This document shows, piece by piece, positions 1 through 10,123 of a stretch of DNA of 64,000 bases. The position numbers and the translations under genes were made by a program. The DNA comes from Brienomyrus brachyistius (lineage: Eukaryota > Chordata > Actinopteri > Osteoglossiformes > Mormyridae), in contig NC_064541.1 of NCBI RefSeq assembly GCF_023856365.1, forward strand, positions 23,972,214 through 24,036,213. Reading direction: 5' to 3'. The stretch's first letter is position 1. Each line of letters begins with the position of its first letter. The notes under the pieces are model-generated. The model did no database searches and was not told where the DNA came from. It saw only the letters and a program-made list of their open reading frames with translations.

Positions 1-245
1 GTGTAGGTCAAATAATCAAGCCTAAATCATTAGACAAAGAACAAGAGTGGGAAAGCCAGCAGGAGTCAAACACAGAAAGCAGATCACACAGCAAACACCC
101 GCTAGACTGAGAAACACCAAAGGCTTCTCAAGGCGGTAATTGGTGTTTTTATATCGTGCCAATCAATCAAACTGATGAGCTACTGGTGTGCTTTATTATT
201 CAGGGGAGGTGGAGCGGAAACCAGCTCGGCTTGGCTTTATGTGGG
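1..245 (-). other. Unassigned sequence with promoter-like motifs on the minus strand
   Basis: No coding frame is recognised. Read on the minus strand there is a TATA-like stretch (ATATAAAAACACC, about 152-164) and an upstream AATAAAG (about 200-206), which gives the block a vague resemblance to a retrotransposon LTR. No TG/CA ends or target duplication can be defined because the window starts inside it, so an LTR assignment is only a suggestion. Confidence 0.2.
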
Positions 246-699
246 TGTGACAAAGCGTAAGTGAATCAAAGGATCCATTGATTAGCAAGGAGGAGGTTAA
301 AGTTGTGGACTCCAGAATCTCTGTTATATAAGGTTTAAAAGGACAGGGCCCCATGGTTTTACTGAGCATGGTATGGCAGGCCTAATTTTTCAAAACCTTT
401 TTTGGTGTCTTGGTACCAGGGTTGTAAGTCGAGGACTCGAATATGAGACATACGTCACTCAGACTTTCACTTAGACTTGATAGTGCCTTAAGTTGGACTT
501 GACCTTGCATTCAGTTGTTTGCGAAACTATGATTTATAGTCCTGAATATATATCTATGGTCTCCATTACACATTAACTAGCCTACTACATGTGTCCAATG
601 GCGGGAAATGAATTAAGATACAGATCGTGATTCTTCGAGGTGGCGAGTTTTAGATCACCACGAGAGAAAAAAAAAAAAAGATTTCTAAATGTTGTTTTA

Positions 700-787
700 G
701 TGCCCATTGCTTCAGGGATAGGCTCCGGACCCCCAGTGACCCAATAGGATAAGCGGTTTGGAAAATGGATGGATGAATGGATGTTGT
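700..787 (+). repeat. 3' tail remnant of the fish SINE/LINE family
   Basis: The segment matches the 3' tail of the complete SINE copy at 20,841-21,196: GGGATAGGCTCCGGACCCCC, then GGATAAGCGGTTTGGAAAAT, then ATGG repeats. The tRNA-like head is missing, so this is a 5'-truncated copy, as target-primed reverse transcription often leaves. Confidence 0.75.
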
Positions 788-1965
788 TTTCAATGTAGCT
801 TATTGTAATTATCTTGCTCACATACTATTAATATATTTTCCCAGTTGCACACTGCCCAGTTTTATTAAGGGACTGACATGTGTGAGTCTGGCATGCTGCT
901 ATCCGCAATGAATGAGTATGCGCAGAGACTTTTTCAGCACCGTCTCATTTTACATCCATATAAAATAAACAGGCTGACACCTAGCAATGACTATGGGCAT
1001 CTACTTGGGTTTCCTCGTCAGAGTAACTTGCAGAGCCTGATTCTGCCTTGCTTAAGTCATATACACTTGGATGATTATCTCAAATGTTGGGTGTGTTTCC
1101 AGCAATATATCTGATTTCGGTATAGCAGAGCTATCAGACACTCTGGGTGTTATCAAGTACTCTCCACCGCAATTTGTTGGGAAATTAAATTATTCCCAAA
1201 CTACTGATTATGCATGGGTCTTTGAGCTTTTCGGCACTGAGGAAATGATCCTATCCTATAGAGTGTTTAAGAACGGACGGCAGCATGTGTTGTCCATGTC
1301 ATTTGGGGCTCTACAAATAATACTGAATTCATGTGATTTGGGCTATACAAATAAAACTGAAGTATGGTGGAGTATTGTGGTAATTTATATAAGTGGTATT
1401 TAATTGTTGATAGCCAATGTGCCTGTCCAGCTTTGTGTAAAGTGCATAACACTTTGCTAAGTAATTTTGGGTATTGTAAGGCAGGAGGGACTTATGCCGC
1501 AAGTATGATGGATTGATTACAAGAGGAACGTCAACACATCCTGCTAGTGGTGCTGTTTATGCAGAAAATGATGTGAGGTAAGTTTCACATTCTTTATAAA
1601 CGAATCAGAAAACCCATTCTTCATTTTCAGATTTCAGTAGTAATACTGATTATAAGTAATCCTTTTAAAAGTAACTCTAGTCTGATTATGTTTCTTTAAC
1701 TGTAATGGAATAGCTATTTACATAACGCCGTTACTTATTCTCTGTTACTCCCCAAGCCTGCTGAAAATTAGGTAACGGAAAAACACATTCAGTTTAAAAA
1801 CGTTAATCTACCTGTTAATCTAAAAAAATAAACTATTAAAAATCATATGGAATCCAGAGGTGCAGGAAGATAGCCCCCTCCCCCCTCCAAAAAAAGAAAA
1901 AAAAACTTAATTAAAGTAATTAACAGTTTAATTATTTTACAGTAATTAAAGGTTTAATTTCTACA
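788..1965. other. No gene recognised; AT-rich sequence
   Basis: An open frame of 110 codons at 1071-1403 (+) has no family features I can recognise and no splice or promoter context. I do not call it a gene. From about 1620 to 1800 there are phrases such as AAGTAACTCTAGTCTGATTA and GTTACTCCCCAAGC that recall dispersed fish MITEs, but I cannot define ends. Confidence 0.4.
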
Positions 1966-1969
1966 ACAC

Positions 1970-3488
1970 TAGCTGCAAAAGCCTGTAACTTACCCAAAAC
2001 AATTAACTTATGTCTTAAAAGTAAATAATTCCACCAATGAATTAGTCAGTCACCAAAATGAAAAGTGCACTCAGCATTGTTTCAACCATAAGAGTCAAAA
2101 TGCTTAGATATATTTTCAGTATGTCAGTGTAAAAATGCTCCTGAGCTCCACAATTCTGAAGGATAGTCCAATCCCATTTCTCATTGTCACTGACTAATCA
2201 TTTTACTTAAGTAATCGTGTTACTTGCAAGAAAAAACACTCAACTTCTTCAGATCTCAAGACACGTTACAATAGCAAACGAAAAAGTCACACAGCACTGT
2301 AGCACAAAAACTGCAAATTGGCAATACAAGAACAACAAAAAGCAACAAAAACACAACAATGCTCTATTAGTGCAATTTATGGGATATATTTTAAAATAAT
2401 TTTGAAAGCTTGGTTAACTTTTATATGTGGTGACTAACACAATGATCATATACTGTACATGTATAGTTTTGGGTGTAAAATGATTGCAATGCGAAAGTAC
2501 TAGGGCTGGGACTTTAACTCGTTAATTTAGATTAATTAATTATGGAGAAAATAACGAATTACAAAAATTAACACATTTTACTCGCAATATTTTGTCCTTG
2601 CTAATGTGAGTGCGCAGTTTTTAGCTGCAATAAGAATCTGGGAAACAAATCAGTTTGAGATGTTTACTAAAAGAACTGTGAAACTCAACTGATAATACAT
2701 ATATTACAAGTCAAACAATACACAATAAATACTTTGCACTTACAAGTGATTAAATTAACTAGCGACTAGCGGGATGCTAATATAACATTGTAAATCCCAT
2801 TGGTGCGCTAGAGCCAGATCGTGAACCACTTAACAGCTTATCAGGTAAGTATTTAAGGTAAGTAATAATACCATTTTAGATAGTAGACATAGCACTTTAT
2901 CTTGAACTGCTAGTCTGTTTATTTTTGGCCAGGGATAATTGAGGGAGTTTTTGACTGAAGTGGGAATGTTTGGTTTTTCTGGTTTTTCATACACAATGTT
3001 TGAAAAATGGGAGCAGCTGTCAATCACATCGCATTTTTGGTCAAAATTTCCAGTCTTCTGAAAAGAGTTTGCTCTGTGTTTTCTGCACTCATCTATTGGT
3101 CTGTGTAGTAGACTGATGGGAAAATAAACAAGATTTTGAAGTTTAAGCTTATGTATATTGATTCATTCATCAACCAAACTTAATTTCTTATTTCTCGTGG
3201 CAAATATTGAAATGTGATCAAAATGTGATTAATTTTGAATTAATTAGATTATTTTTTTAATCAGGTCCCACCCCTAGAAAATACATAATCTTTTTTGACC
3301 AACAAGTCTAAAGGAATGGAAAATTGTGCCATATAATAATTGTAACAAACCATTTCCACATACATATTAAAGCATTGTGAAGCAATGAGATGTTCTGCTG
3401 TGCAGAAATGAAATGTGTGGGGATTACACTTGTTTTGCAAATATTAAGTGTCATTTGAGAAATGCTTCAAAGTGATCAAGAAAAACTG
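1970..3488 (-). mobile_element. TA-flanked non-coding transposon, copy A (minus, interrupted)
   Basis: Read on the minus strand, the segment aligns phrase by phrase with copies B (5433-6521) and C (19,472-20,387). Shared landmarks include the terminus GAGAAATGCTTCAAAGTGAT..AAAAACTG followed by TA, GACCAACAAG, ATTGTGCCATAT, AGCTTGGTTAACT and GCAAAAGCCTGTAACTTA. A separate hAT-like element occupies 2501-3276 inside it. The far (left) end fades out near 1970, before the terminal repeat, so this copy is truncated. No transposase frame is present. The terminal CAGTTTTTCTC motif and TA target suggest the Tc1/mariner superfamily (inference). Confidence 0.75.
2501..3276. mobile_element. Non-autonomous hAT-like element with 8-bp target duplication
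   Basis: The 776-bp element begins TAGGGCTGGGAC and ends GTCCCACCCCTA, a 12-bp inverted terminal repeat (TIR) with one mismatch. It is flanked by GAAAGTAC (2493-2500) and GAAAATAC (3277-3284), an 8-bp target duplication with one difference, which is the hAT hallmark. It interrupts copy A of the TA-flanked family: the sequences on either side rejoin to match copies B and C. Its interior is AT-rich, with no coding frame resembling a transposase, so it was presumably mobilised in trans. Confidence 0.85.
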
Positions 3489-3908
3489 TATTACCAACTG
3501 TCATGTAGTACTGTTACAAATAATTCTTTGCTAGTTATATTTCTGATGAACACCAAATCGAAATAAAATCTAAATATAATCTCATATTTTATACATTACC
3601 TTTGTCTCTCTGTTTGTACATTTAGTTTTATATATAATGACTTAGACTCAGACATGGATTTGAGCACAGATGACTAGGACTTATACTTCAAGACACAGTT
3701 GACTCATACCTGGACTTGACCACTCATGACTTAAAAATTCAGCTTAATCCACACAACAAAATATTACCAGGCACAAAAATGACAGAATTTGCAGATAAAA
3801 AAGTGGCTGACAGGCATAGATAAACAGGAGGAGTTATTCGAAGCAGATGAAGCACAAGAGCAATAAGTAAAATATCAAAGCTGAATTTGCTTCTGCAGCC
3901 AAACACAT

Positions 3909-4159
3909 TGTCATGATCCTCTTGTGTGACACGCCCCTCATTAACCTCGCATGCAATCCAGATTGTTCCCAGTTGTGTCTTGTTGTTTCATTCAGTCCTG
4001 TGTATTTAAGTCCACATCAGAGTCTGCATCCCCAGGTCTGTCATTGAAGTTTGTACCGTATTGTTCGTCGTTGCTTGTTCTACCAATAAATCCCGTGTTT
4101 TGGATTCCCGTTTCCTGACCCTGATTCCTAGCTTCTTGCTCTGACAACTGGTCATTACA
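3909..4159 (+). mobile_element. Solo LTR (family 1) with CACAT target duplication
   Basis: The 251-bp unit starts TGTCATGATCC and ends CATTACA, with perfect 5-bp flanks CACAT at 3904-3908 and 4160-4164. It contains a TATA-like TATTTAAGTCC (about 4003) and a poly(A) signal AATAAATCCC (about 4086). The same layout occurs in the LTRs at 5820, 38,476 and 44,347. No internal retrotransposon sequence adjoins it, so it is a solo LTR left by recombination between two LTRs. The end chosen here depends on the target duplication; an alternative end at TGACA (4146) has none. Confidence 0.8.
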
Positions 4160-4309
4160 CACATTAACTTAGAAACCATTTCAAGGTTCTACCAAATTGA
4201 TGTTTTCTGCAAGATAAGAATACTGTAGCATTTGTAAGGTGGATTTTTTAGGGCAAAATAAATTACAAAGATACATACAGAATGGGACAACATTTAAAAA
4301 TGAATTTCT
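4160..4309. other. Short AT-rich spacer
   Basis: Nothing recognised between the solo LTR and the LINE 3' end. Confidence 0.4.
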
Positions 4310-4312
4310 ATA

Positions 4313-4523
4313 TATACTGTAAAGCACTTCTTTACACAGTGTGTAGTTAGGGTATGGAATAGTCTTCCTGTTAGTGTAGTGCAAGCTAAAACCCTAGGTT
4401 CCTTTAAATCAGAGCTAGATAAGATTTTAACAACTCTGAGCTATTAGTTAAGTTCTCCCCAAACGAGCTTTTTGGGCTGAATGGCCTTCTCTTCTTTATA
4501 AATTTCTTATGTTCTTATGTAAC
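4313..4523 (+). pseudogene. CR1/Rex1-like LINE 3' end (5'-truncated)
   Basis: Translation from about 4316 gives KHFFTQCVVRVWNSLP, then VVQAKTLGSFKSELDKILTT and a stop. This is the C-terminal end of the ORF2 reverse-transcriptase polyprotein, seen again at 18.6, 53.6 and 57.6 kb. A short 3' UTR follows (CTCCCCAAACGAGC) and two copies of the octamer TTCTTATG, similar to the octamer tails of CR1 LINEs. Everything upstream of the last ~45 codons is missing, so this is a typical dead-on-arrival 5'-truncated copy. Confidence 0.8.
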
Positions 4524-5430
4524 AAAACACAAATCTGGAAGCTTTGAAGTTGAAGTTATATGTCACAGTAAACATGTACACAGTATTTTAGGTAGTTACG
4601 TTGGAAAGAAGGAGGACAATTCTACAATATGGGTTGTTCTGATGCTCCTGCTGGTCTGGCCACATATTTTCATCTACATCATGTCTGAAATTCTCCCTTG
4701 AAATACACTATTTTCTGTATGAAATACAGGAAAAAAATCTTCATAGCTGTCTCAGCCGCAAGTATCTGGTGGGATGTTATCACAGGCAGCATCCATTTTA
4801 CCAAGCAAAGAAACATCGTTGTATGGCAGGTGACAAGCAATTTCTAATTTAATCACCCAATCCAACCTCAACTATTCTCCTCATGCTTCACCAATAAAGT
4901 ATTCTTTCTGACAACTGAATTAACATTTTGCATGTGATGACTTATACCATGCACACATGTCTAAATGTTTTGCAGAGTAGACCTAAGCAAATGAGAGGTA
5001 GATATTTCATTTCGGCAACATGTCTAATACAACAGATTTTTGGGCTAATTCAAAGTGAATATGCCTAATCCAATAAGAACCAAAACTAAATAATTTCTGA
5101 ATGAATAAAAACAATGACAAATGACATTCTCTTTTCTATTTACAGAAAAGCTGTAAATACATTTAAACATATCATGTATTTACTTGTTTCACACCCCCAG
5201 TTCATCAGCTACAGATACCCACTGTAAACCCACTCATATAATACAATGGGAGTCAAGCATAACAAACAAATTCTTCAATCTTCAGTATGATTCCTGAGGC
5301 ATACAATGACATAACCCATTAGATTAGAGATTGCATTGCTCACAGTTTAATTTGTTAGTCTGGTAGCAAAGCTGTCCCAACTCTTTTAAGCTTCACCTGG
5401 GCTGGTATTGAAGGCCAGCTAATGCTGGAC
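4524..5430. other. No gene recognised
   Basis: AT-rich DNA with frequent stops in all frames; no repeat family or conserved motif was recognised. Confidence 0.5.
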
Positions 5431-5432
5431 TA

Positions 5433-6521
5433 CAGTTATTCTTGATTACTTTGGAGCATTTCTCAAATGACGATTAATATTGCATAACAGCTAGTGTAAT
5501 CCCCACAGCACAATGTCACTCCTGCACAGCAGGGCATCATTTCTCATTGTTTCACAGAAATGTTCAAATGTTTTAATATATTATGAAAATGGTTTTGTAC
5601 CATTTTCAACATATGGCACAATTTCCCATTGCTTTAGTTTTGTTGGTCAAAATAGATTATATTGGTTCCCACTGAAATAATTTTACACCAACAAGTTCAA
5701 TATACTGTATGTGATCATCATGTTAGCCACCACATGCAAAGCAGTTAACCAAGCTCAAAAAGACTTAAAAATATATTCCATAAATTGCATTGTTATATTT
5801 TTGGTTCACACAGTACGTGTGTCATGACCGGCTTGGCCGATCCTCCTGTGTGCCACGACCCCTCATCTACCCTGTGTGGATTCCCTGTGTTTACTAATTG
5901 TTTTGCTTTATTTCCGATTAGTTCAGTGTATTTAAGTCCATGTAAGAATATGTTTACCTAGTCCTGTCATTAACATTACGTGTTTTTTGGAGTGTGTTAC
6001 CCTGTGAATAAATCCCTTTGTTCGTATCCACGGCTTCCTTTGACTGCTTCCCTGTGCTAGACGTGACAACATGATTTTATTACCCTTTTGTTATTCTTGT
6101 ATTGTTTTATATATTACACTGTGCTGTGTGACTTTTCTGTTTACAATTGTACAGTCTCTTGAGATCTGTAGATATTCCATGTGCATGTGAGTGCTTTCTC
6201 TTGCCAGTAAACTTTACATATTGTAATGTAGAACCTTCCAATGTTGAAAATAGTATCTCTGACATGAATAAGTATCATTTTGCTAAAGAAGAATGATCAG
6301 GCAGTGAAAGTGGGAACCAACTGTCATTCAGAATTTCAGAGCTCAGGAGCATACTGTACTTACACTGGCATTAAGTTACAGGCTGCAGGGTAAGTTACAG
6401 GCCTTTGCTGCTAAACCATAGTGTTGTACTATATGCATGAGCTGTTTTGAGAAATGCCCTTATAGTCTTTAGAATATTAAGTACGTTTCACAAAATGTGC
6501 CAAAGCAATCGAGAAAAACTG
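5433..6521 (+). mobile_element. TA-flanked non-coding transposon, copy B (complete ends)
   Basis: The left end is CAGTTATTCTTGATTACTTT preceded by TA (5431-5432). The right end, read as reverse complement, is CAGTTTTTCTCGATTGCTTT, also next to TA (6522-6523). The inverted terminal repeats are about 25 bp and the target is TA, as in Tc1/mariner-type elements. The interior is non-coding, about 835 bp once the LTR at 5820-6068 is removed. It aligns with copy C over essentially its whole length, so this is a non-autonomous family; I do not recognise a named one. Confidence 0.8.
5820..6068 (+). mobile_element. Solo LTR (family 1) inserted in copy B
   Basis: The 249-bp LTR starts TGTCATGACCGG and ends GACGTGACA. 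Flanks are ACGTG (5815-5819) and ACATG (6069-6073), a 5-bp duplication with one change. Copy C at about 19,850 shows the unoccupied site (CACAGTACATGGTTTTATT) with a single ACATG, which fixes both ends. It contains TATTTAAGTCC and AATAAATCCC, the presumed promoter and poly(A) signals. Confidence 0.88.
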
Positions 6522-6704
6522 TAATATCTTCATATCTCTCTGTAAGAAGGAGGGGGTGTTCCTGGACATGACTGTGGTCAGTAGAGAAGCCCCTCTGTGA
6601 ACCTGTAGTCAATTATTGTGTGAAAGATTAAATAATTTTCAGTAACAATTTATAGTAATGTTCAGCTATACCACATATATAAGTCTTTAGTTAAACATTA
6701 ACTA
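6522..6704. other. Spacer with candidate LINE target site
   Basis: AT-rich. Ends in TTAACTA (6698-6704), the candidate 5' target duplication of the downstream LINE. Confidence 0.35.
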
Positions 6705-7536
6705 GGTCTCTGCTTTTTGCGGATGATGTGGTTCTGTTGGCCTCATCGAGCCGTGACCTTCAGCTCTCACTGGAGCAGTTCGCAGCCGAGTGCGAAGCGG
6801 CTGGGATGAGAATCAGCACCTCCAAATCCGAGACCATGGTTCTCAGTCGGAAAAGGGTAGAGTGCTCTCTCCGGGTTGGGGATGGGGTCCTCCCCCAAGT
6901 GGAGGAGTTTAAGTATCTCGGGATCTTGTTCACGAGTGGGGGAACGATGGAGCGGGAGATCGACAGGCGGATCGGTGCGGCGTCAGCAGTCATGCGGGCG
7001 CTGCATCGGTCTGTCATGGTGAAGAGAGAGCTGAGCCAAAAGGCGAAGCTCTCGATTTACCAGTCGATCTACGTTCCTACCCTCACCTATGGTCATGAGC
7101 TTTGGGTAGTGACCGAAAGAACGAGATCGCGGGTACAAGCGGCCGAAATGAGTTTCCTCCGCAGGGTGGCTGGGCTCTCCCTTAGAGATAGGGTGAGGAG
7201 CTCAGTCATTCGGGAGGGACTCAGAGTAGAGCCGCTGCTCCTCCGCATCGAGAGGAGCCAGATGAGGTGGCTCGGGCATCTGATCAGGATGCCTCCGGGA
7301 CGCCTCCCTGGGGAGGTATTCCGGGCATGTCCCACTGGGAGGAGGCCCCGGGGAAGACCCAGGACACGCTGGAGAGACTATGTCTCTCGGCTGGCCTGGG
7401 AACGCCTCGGGGTCCCCCCAGAGGAGCTAGACGAAGTAGCCGGGGAGAGGGAAGTCTGGGTCTCCCTGCTGAGGCTGCTGCCCCCGCGACCCGACTCCGG
7501 ATTAAGCGGGAGATGATGGATGGATGGATGGATGGA
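6705..7536 (+). mobile_element. RTE-like LINE, 5'-truncated, with (GGAT)n tail
   Basis: The insert begins a few bases before the reverse-transcriptase FADD motif and runs to a tail of ATGG/GGAT repeats (7513-7536). A short duplication, TAACTA at 6699-6704 and 7537-7542, probably marks the insertion site. GC content is clearly higher than in the AT-rich flanks. The tetranucleotide tail and the coding sequence fit the RTE group (Rex3/Expander-like), but I could not verify the clade. The 3' end resembles the tail of the SINEs in this window, so it may be a relative of their mobilising partner. Confidence 0.85.
6713..7516 (+). pseudogene. Reverse transcriptase C-terminal half, RTE-like LINE ORF2
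   Basis: An uninterrupted frame of about 267 codons opens with LFADDVVLLA, the catalytic (F/Y)ADD box (6716-6727), so the upstream fingers and palm are gone. It continues through the thumb region: SKSETMVLSRKR, then VEEFKYLGILFTS (the YLG motif), REIDRRIGAA, and YVPTLTYGHELWV. The C-terminal part MRWLGHLIRMP ... RPRGRPRTRWRD is typical of this LINE type. It ends in a normal-looking stop just before the GGAT tail. The lack of internal stops suggests a fairly recent insertion, although it cannot be active without its N-terminus, endonuclease and promoter. No host function is expected. Confidence 0.85.
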
Positions 7537-8019
7537 TAACTAATCATTTACAAGATCTCAATAAGACATTTAGAAGCCTGTAGTTAATGAACAAATCATT
7601 TACAAATTCTTAATAAAACATTTATAAGCATGTAGTTAAGGGTTTACTAATTATTTGTGAAGCCATAATAAACATTTATAAATGATTAAAAAGGGAAATG
7701 ACATCATCATCATCATCCTAAAATCATTCCTAAATGATTACTAAGGCTGCAGTGAAGGATGAACGAATCATTCACAAATTCTTAAACAATTGTAATCATT
7801 TAGTATTGATTAAGTAGCAATGATTTGGTAACACTACAAATGTCATTTCTTTAAGAATCTATGAACACATTCATCAACATTATCGCCAGGTTTATGCATT
7901 ATGAATGCTTTATGAAGCTCTCATCTATAATGCACTAAAGTTACCTTCAAAATGCAGTGTAAAGCATCCTTAATTCTTAAACTTATAGTTATCGTCCATT
8001 ATGAAGGTATCTACCCCCT
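7537..8019. repeat. AT-rich degenerate tandem repeat
   Basis: A unit of roughly 55 bp recurs with drift: AATCATTTACAAGATCTCAA, then AATCATTTACAAATTCTTAA, each followed by a phrase like AACATTTATAAGC and TGTAGTTAA. From about 7850 related phrases (CATTATGAATGCTTTATGAA, AATGCACTAAAGTTACC) continue up to the BEL LTR. No coding content. It may be a MITE interior; termini were not found. Confidence 0.5.
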
Positions 8020-8691
8020 GATGCCAGTGTGTGATGTGATTGACCGTTGGAGGACTCTGGTCAGAGAGCACTGAATCCTTAGGCAGAGTTAAGTACTTTA
8101 CTACGTAGCAGATTACAATCCCACATACAGTACAAGATGGAGCACTCAAGGAACAGGATTGCGACGTGGACTGAACTGAAGACAGAATTCTCTATAATAG
8201 ACATAAACAGAATAAAGACATTGAGGCACATGGCTCTATTATAACAATACATTCCACACTGAAGCACAAATCACTATAATTAGAACTATACAGTATCTAC
8301 ACGAACAGCCTATATCCATTAACTTATACAAACATGAACAGACTCACCCATTCATTAGGATATCGGCTTAACTAACACTAAATGCAACCAACCGGGGAAC
8401 GCAGCTGGGTTATATTTAATCACCAGGTGAACTTGTGACAAGCGCTTATAAAACTTTTTTAATTTCCGCTAACCCATATAAACATCACACAGGCATTCGA
8501 CGTTAAATGCTTACATCAGCAGTAACTTCTGCTTCAGCTCGGCGCTGTAAGGAGAGAGATAGAAAAGATGGCAACCTCCGTTTTATCTGGCAACCTCCCG
8601 TTTTACCCAGCAGCCTCTAAACTAACATATGCTTAAATAAAAGCCCCATACGGAAACAATACAGAGTCCCAAATCGAAAGAATTCACAACA
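8020..8691 (-). repeat. 3' LTR of the BEL/Pao element
   Basis: On the minus strand the LTR starts TGTTGTGAATTC (plus position 8691) right after a purine-rich GGGGGTGGC polypurine tract, which follows the polyprotein stop (8724-8726). The outer end is not certain: it lies near 8,020-8,030, where the minus strand reads ATCACATCACACA. With only one LTR no duplication or LTR-LTR comparison is possible. Confidence 0.65.
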
Positions 8692-8723
8692 GCCACCCCC
8701 ACATTTGAGCAACAAATTCGCAA

Positions 8724-9020
8724 TCAGCGAATTCTTTCAGTGTGGTTCTCCAAGGCTGAAAAAAGGATTAGGTGCGCAACGGGCCTGGTGTACACTCTGC
8801 CCTTCGCCAGGACTTCAGCCGTTCTCACACAGATGTGTTGACTGGCTACTGCCTGGGTGACCTTACCTATGGGCCAATGAGTCCTGGGCTGTTGCAGATC
8901 GACGATTAGGACCACAGAGTTCTCAATCAGGTTAGCTGATTGATGGCCTATGCTACTTCTGGCGGGTCTGAAGTGTGGGCAGGTAGTTCCACGTAAACTG
9001 AACCCTGAACTGGTCTGCAA
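8724..9020 (-). pseudogene. BEL/Pao polyprotein C-terminal domain (DUF5641-like)
   Basis: The 98-codon frame contains VVLIVDLQQPRTHWPIGKVT and then GRVYTRPVAHLILF. This is the conserved end of BEL/Pao pol, just after the integrase core, where an SH3-like DNA-binding fold is expected. The stop at 8724-8726 is followed within 35 bases by the polypurine tract and LTR, so it is the genuine end of the polyprotein. It is out of frame with the integrase segment, so at least one frameshift separates them. Confidence 0.8.
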
Positions 9021-9039
9021 GGGTTTGACAGTGGCGCCA

Positions 9040-9777
9040 TCACTGCTGCCCCATGACTGTCGGTGAATAAGCTACCTGAGGTAAAACAGCATCCCGCCAC
9101 AGCATGAGAAGGATGTTAGGTGTGATGGGGTCAGGATCGGCCACGTCAGCTGATTCTGTACGTACCCTAAGGGTTTCGAGTTCATGATCCCCCCCACCTC
9201 CGTGAGGATGATCTTCTGGGATGGTCTGATGTCCTACAGCCACCTGAAGGGCGCTCTTCATAGACCGCACCTCTCTCTCATACACACCTCTGAAGTGTGG
9301 AGCGTTACGTGGGTTGAACTTCAACTGGATCTGATAGTCCTTCAGCTGTGTGTGCAGATGCGGTGCCATGACCACAAAAGCTTCACGCAACTCGTGCTCT
9401 GCTCCCCGGAAATTGGTACCACAGTCTGACAGTATCTCTTTCGGTTGTCCTCGCCGGGCTATGAAGCAACGAAAAGCAAGCAAGAACGCATCCGCATCCA
9501 TGGAGCTAAGAAGCTCGACATGTACTGCTTGAGGCATTTGAAGATTATCCATCCTCCTGCCCATCCTGACCAGGTAAGGTCCAAAACAATCCACATCTGT
9601 CGAATAGAAGGGAGGACAGAGAAGTCTAAGATGCTCTGGATGCAGATCTGGCATCTGTGGAATCTTTGGCTGGGCTCTCCATCGCTGACAGGAAGGGAAG
9701 TTGTGCTGATGGTGTCTTACTGCCTGACGTCCCTGGAGGATCCAGTACTGCCATCTCATTTCTGCGTACACGTGCAC
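9040..9777 (-). pseudogene. BEL/Pao integrase
   Basis: The 245-codon frame begins with the end of the zinc-binding domain (VRHHQHNFPSCQRWRAQ), followed by the rve catalytic core. FYSTDVDCFGPYLVRMG supplies the first Asp; ARRGQPKEILSDCGTNFRGA supplies the second, although the usual DNG is DCG here; and HFRGVYEREVRSMKSAL holds the Glu. After the core, VADPDPITPNILLM is the usual BEL/Pao linker. Stretches around HGGGGDHELETLRVR are scrambled by indels. The enzyme would insert cDNA into host DNA; this copy is broken. Confidence 0.9.
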
Positions 9778-10123
9778 TGTGCCTGGATGCAGGAGTCACT
9801 CGTCAAAGTCTTGGATGAGTATCTTTGTACAGTAGCTGGATGTTGCGGATGTAGGACAATGGGATGTATCTCTTCCGAGTTCTGCACCCTCCAAAGTCTT
9901 CCCCAGACTTGAATAACATCCGGCGAGGAATCCCATTCTGGGGCCAGACAGGCTAGTCAACTATGGCTTGGTAATGCTTTGTGCGCTCTGACAACTGCGA
10001 CCTCTTCTGGAAAGCTCTGAGCTTGACATCTGCTTAGTACTAAAGCTTCCACTTCACGATAATCGATGGATTGACTGCCTGCAGTCTCGGTCGTAGCTCC
10101 TTGATATGCTTCTTGGGTAGCTT
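9778..10123 (-). pseudogene. BEL/Pao RNase H-integrase linker, decayed
   Basis: No long frame. Short phrases on the minus strand continue the polyprotein between the RNase H and integrase domains, with several stops. It is the expected spacer rather than a separate gene. Confidence 0.55.

Noticed and set aside
585..821. 78-codon minus-strand frame with a repetitive NRLSYWVTGGPEPIPEAMGT phrase
   Set aside because: This is the antisense translation of the SINE tail; the same peptide appears over the copies at 21.1 and 50.5 kb.
1071..1403. 110-codon frame as a possible small gene
   Set aside because: No recognisable domain, no splice or promoter context, and such lengths are expected by chance in 64 kb.
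7284..7547. Minus-strand frame over the LINE 3' end
   Set aside because: Antisense of the RTE-like RT, lacking any motif of its own.
9184..9912. Plus-strand frames over the BEL integrase
   Set aside because: They are antisense shadows of the minus-strand pol, whose motifs are unambiguous.
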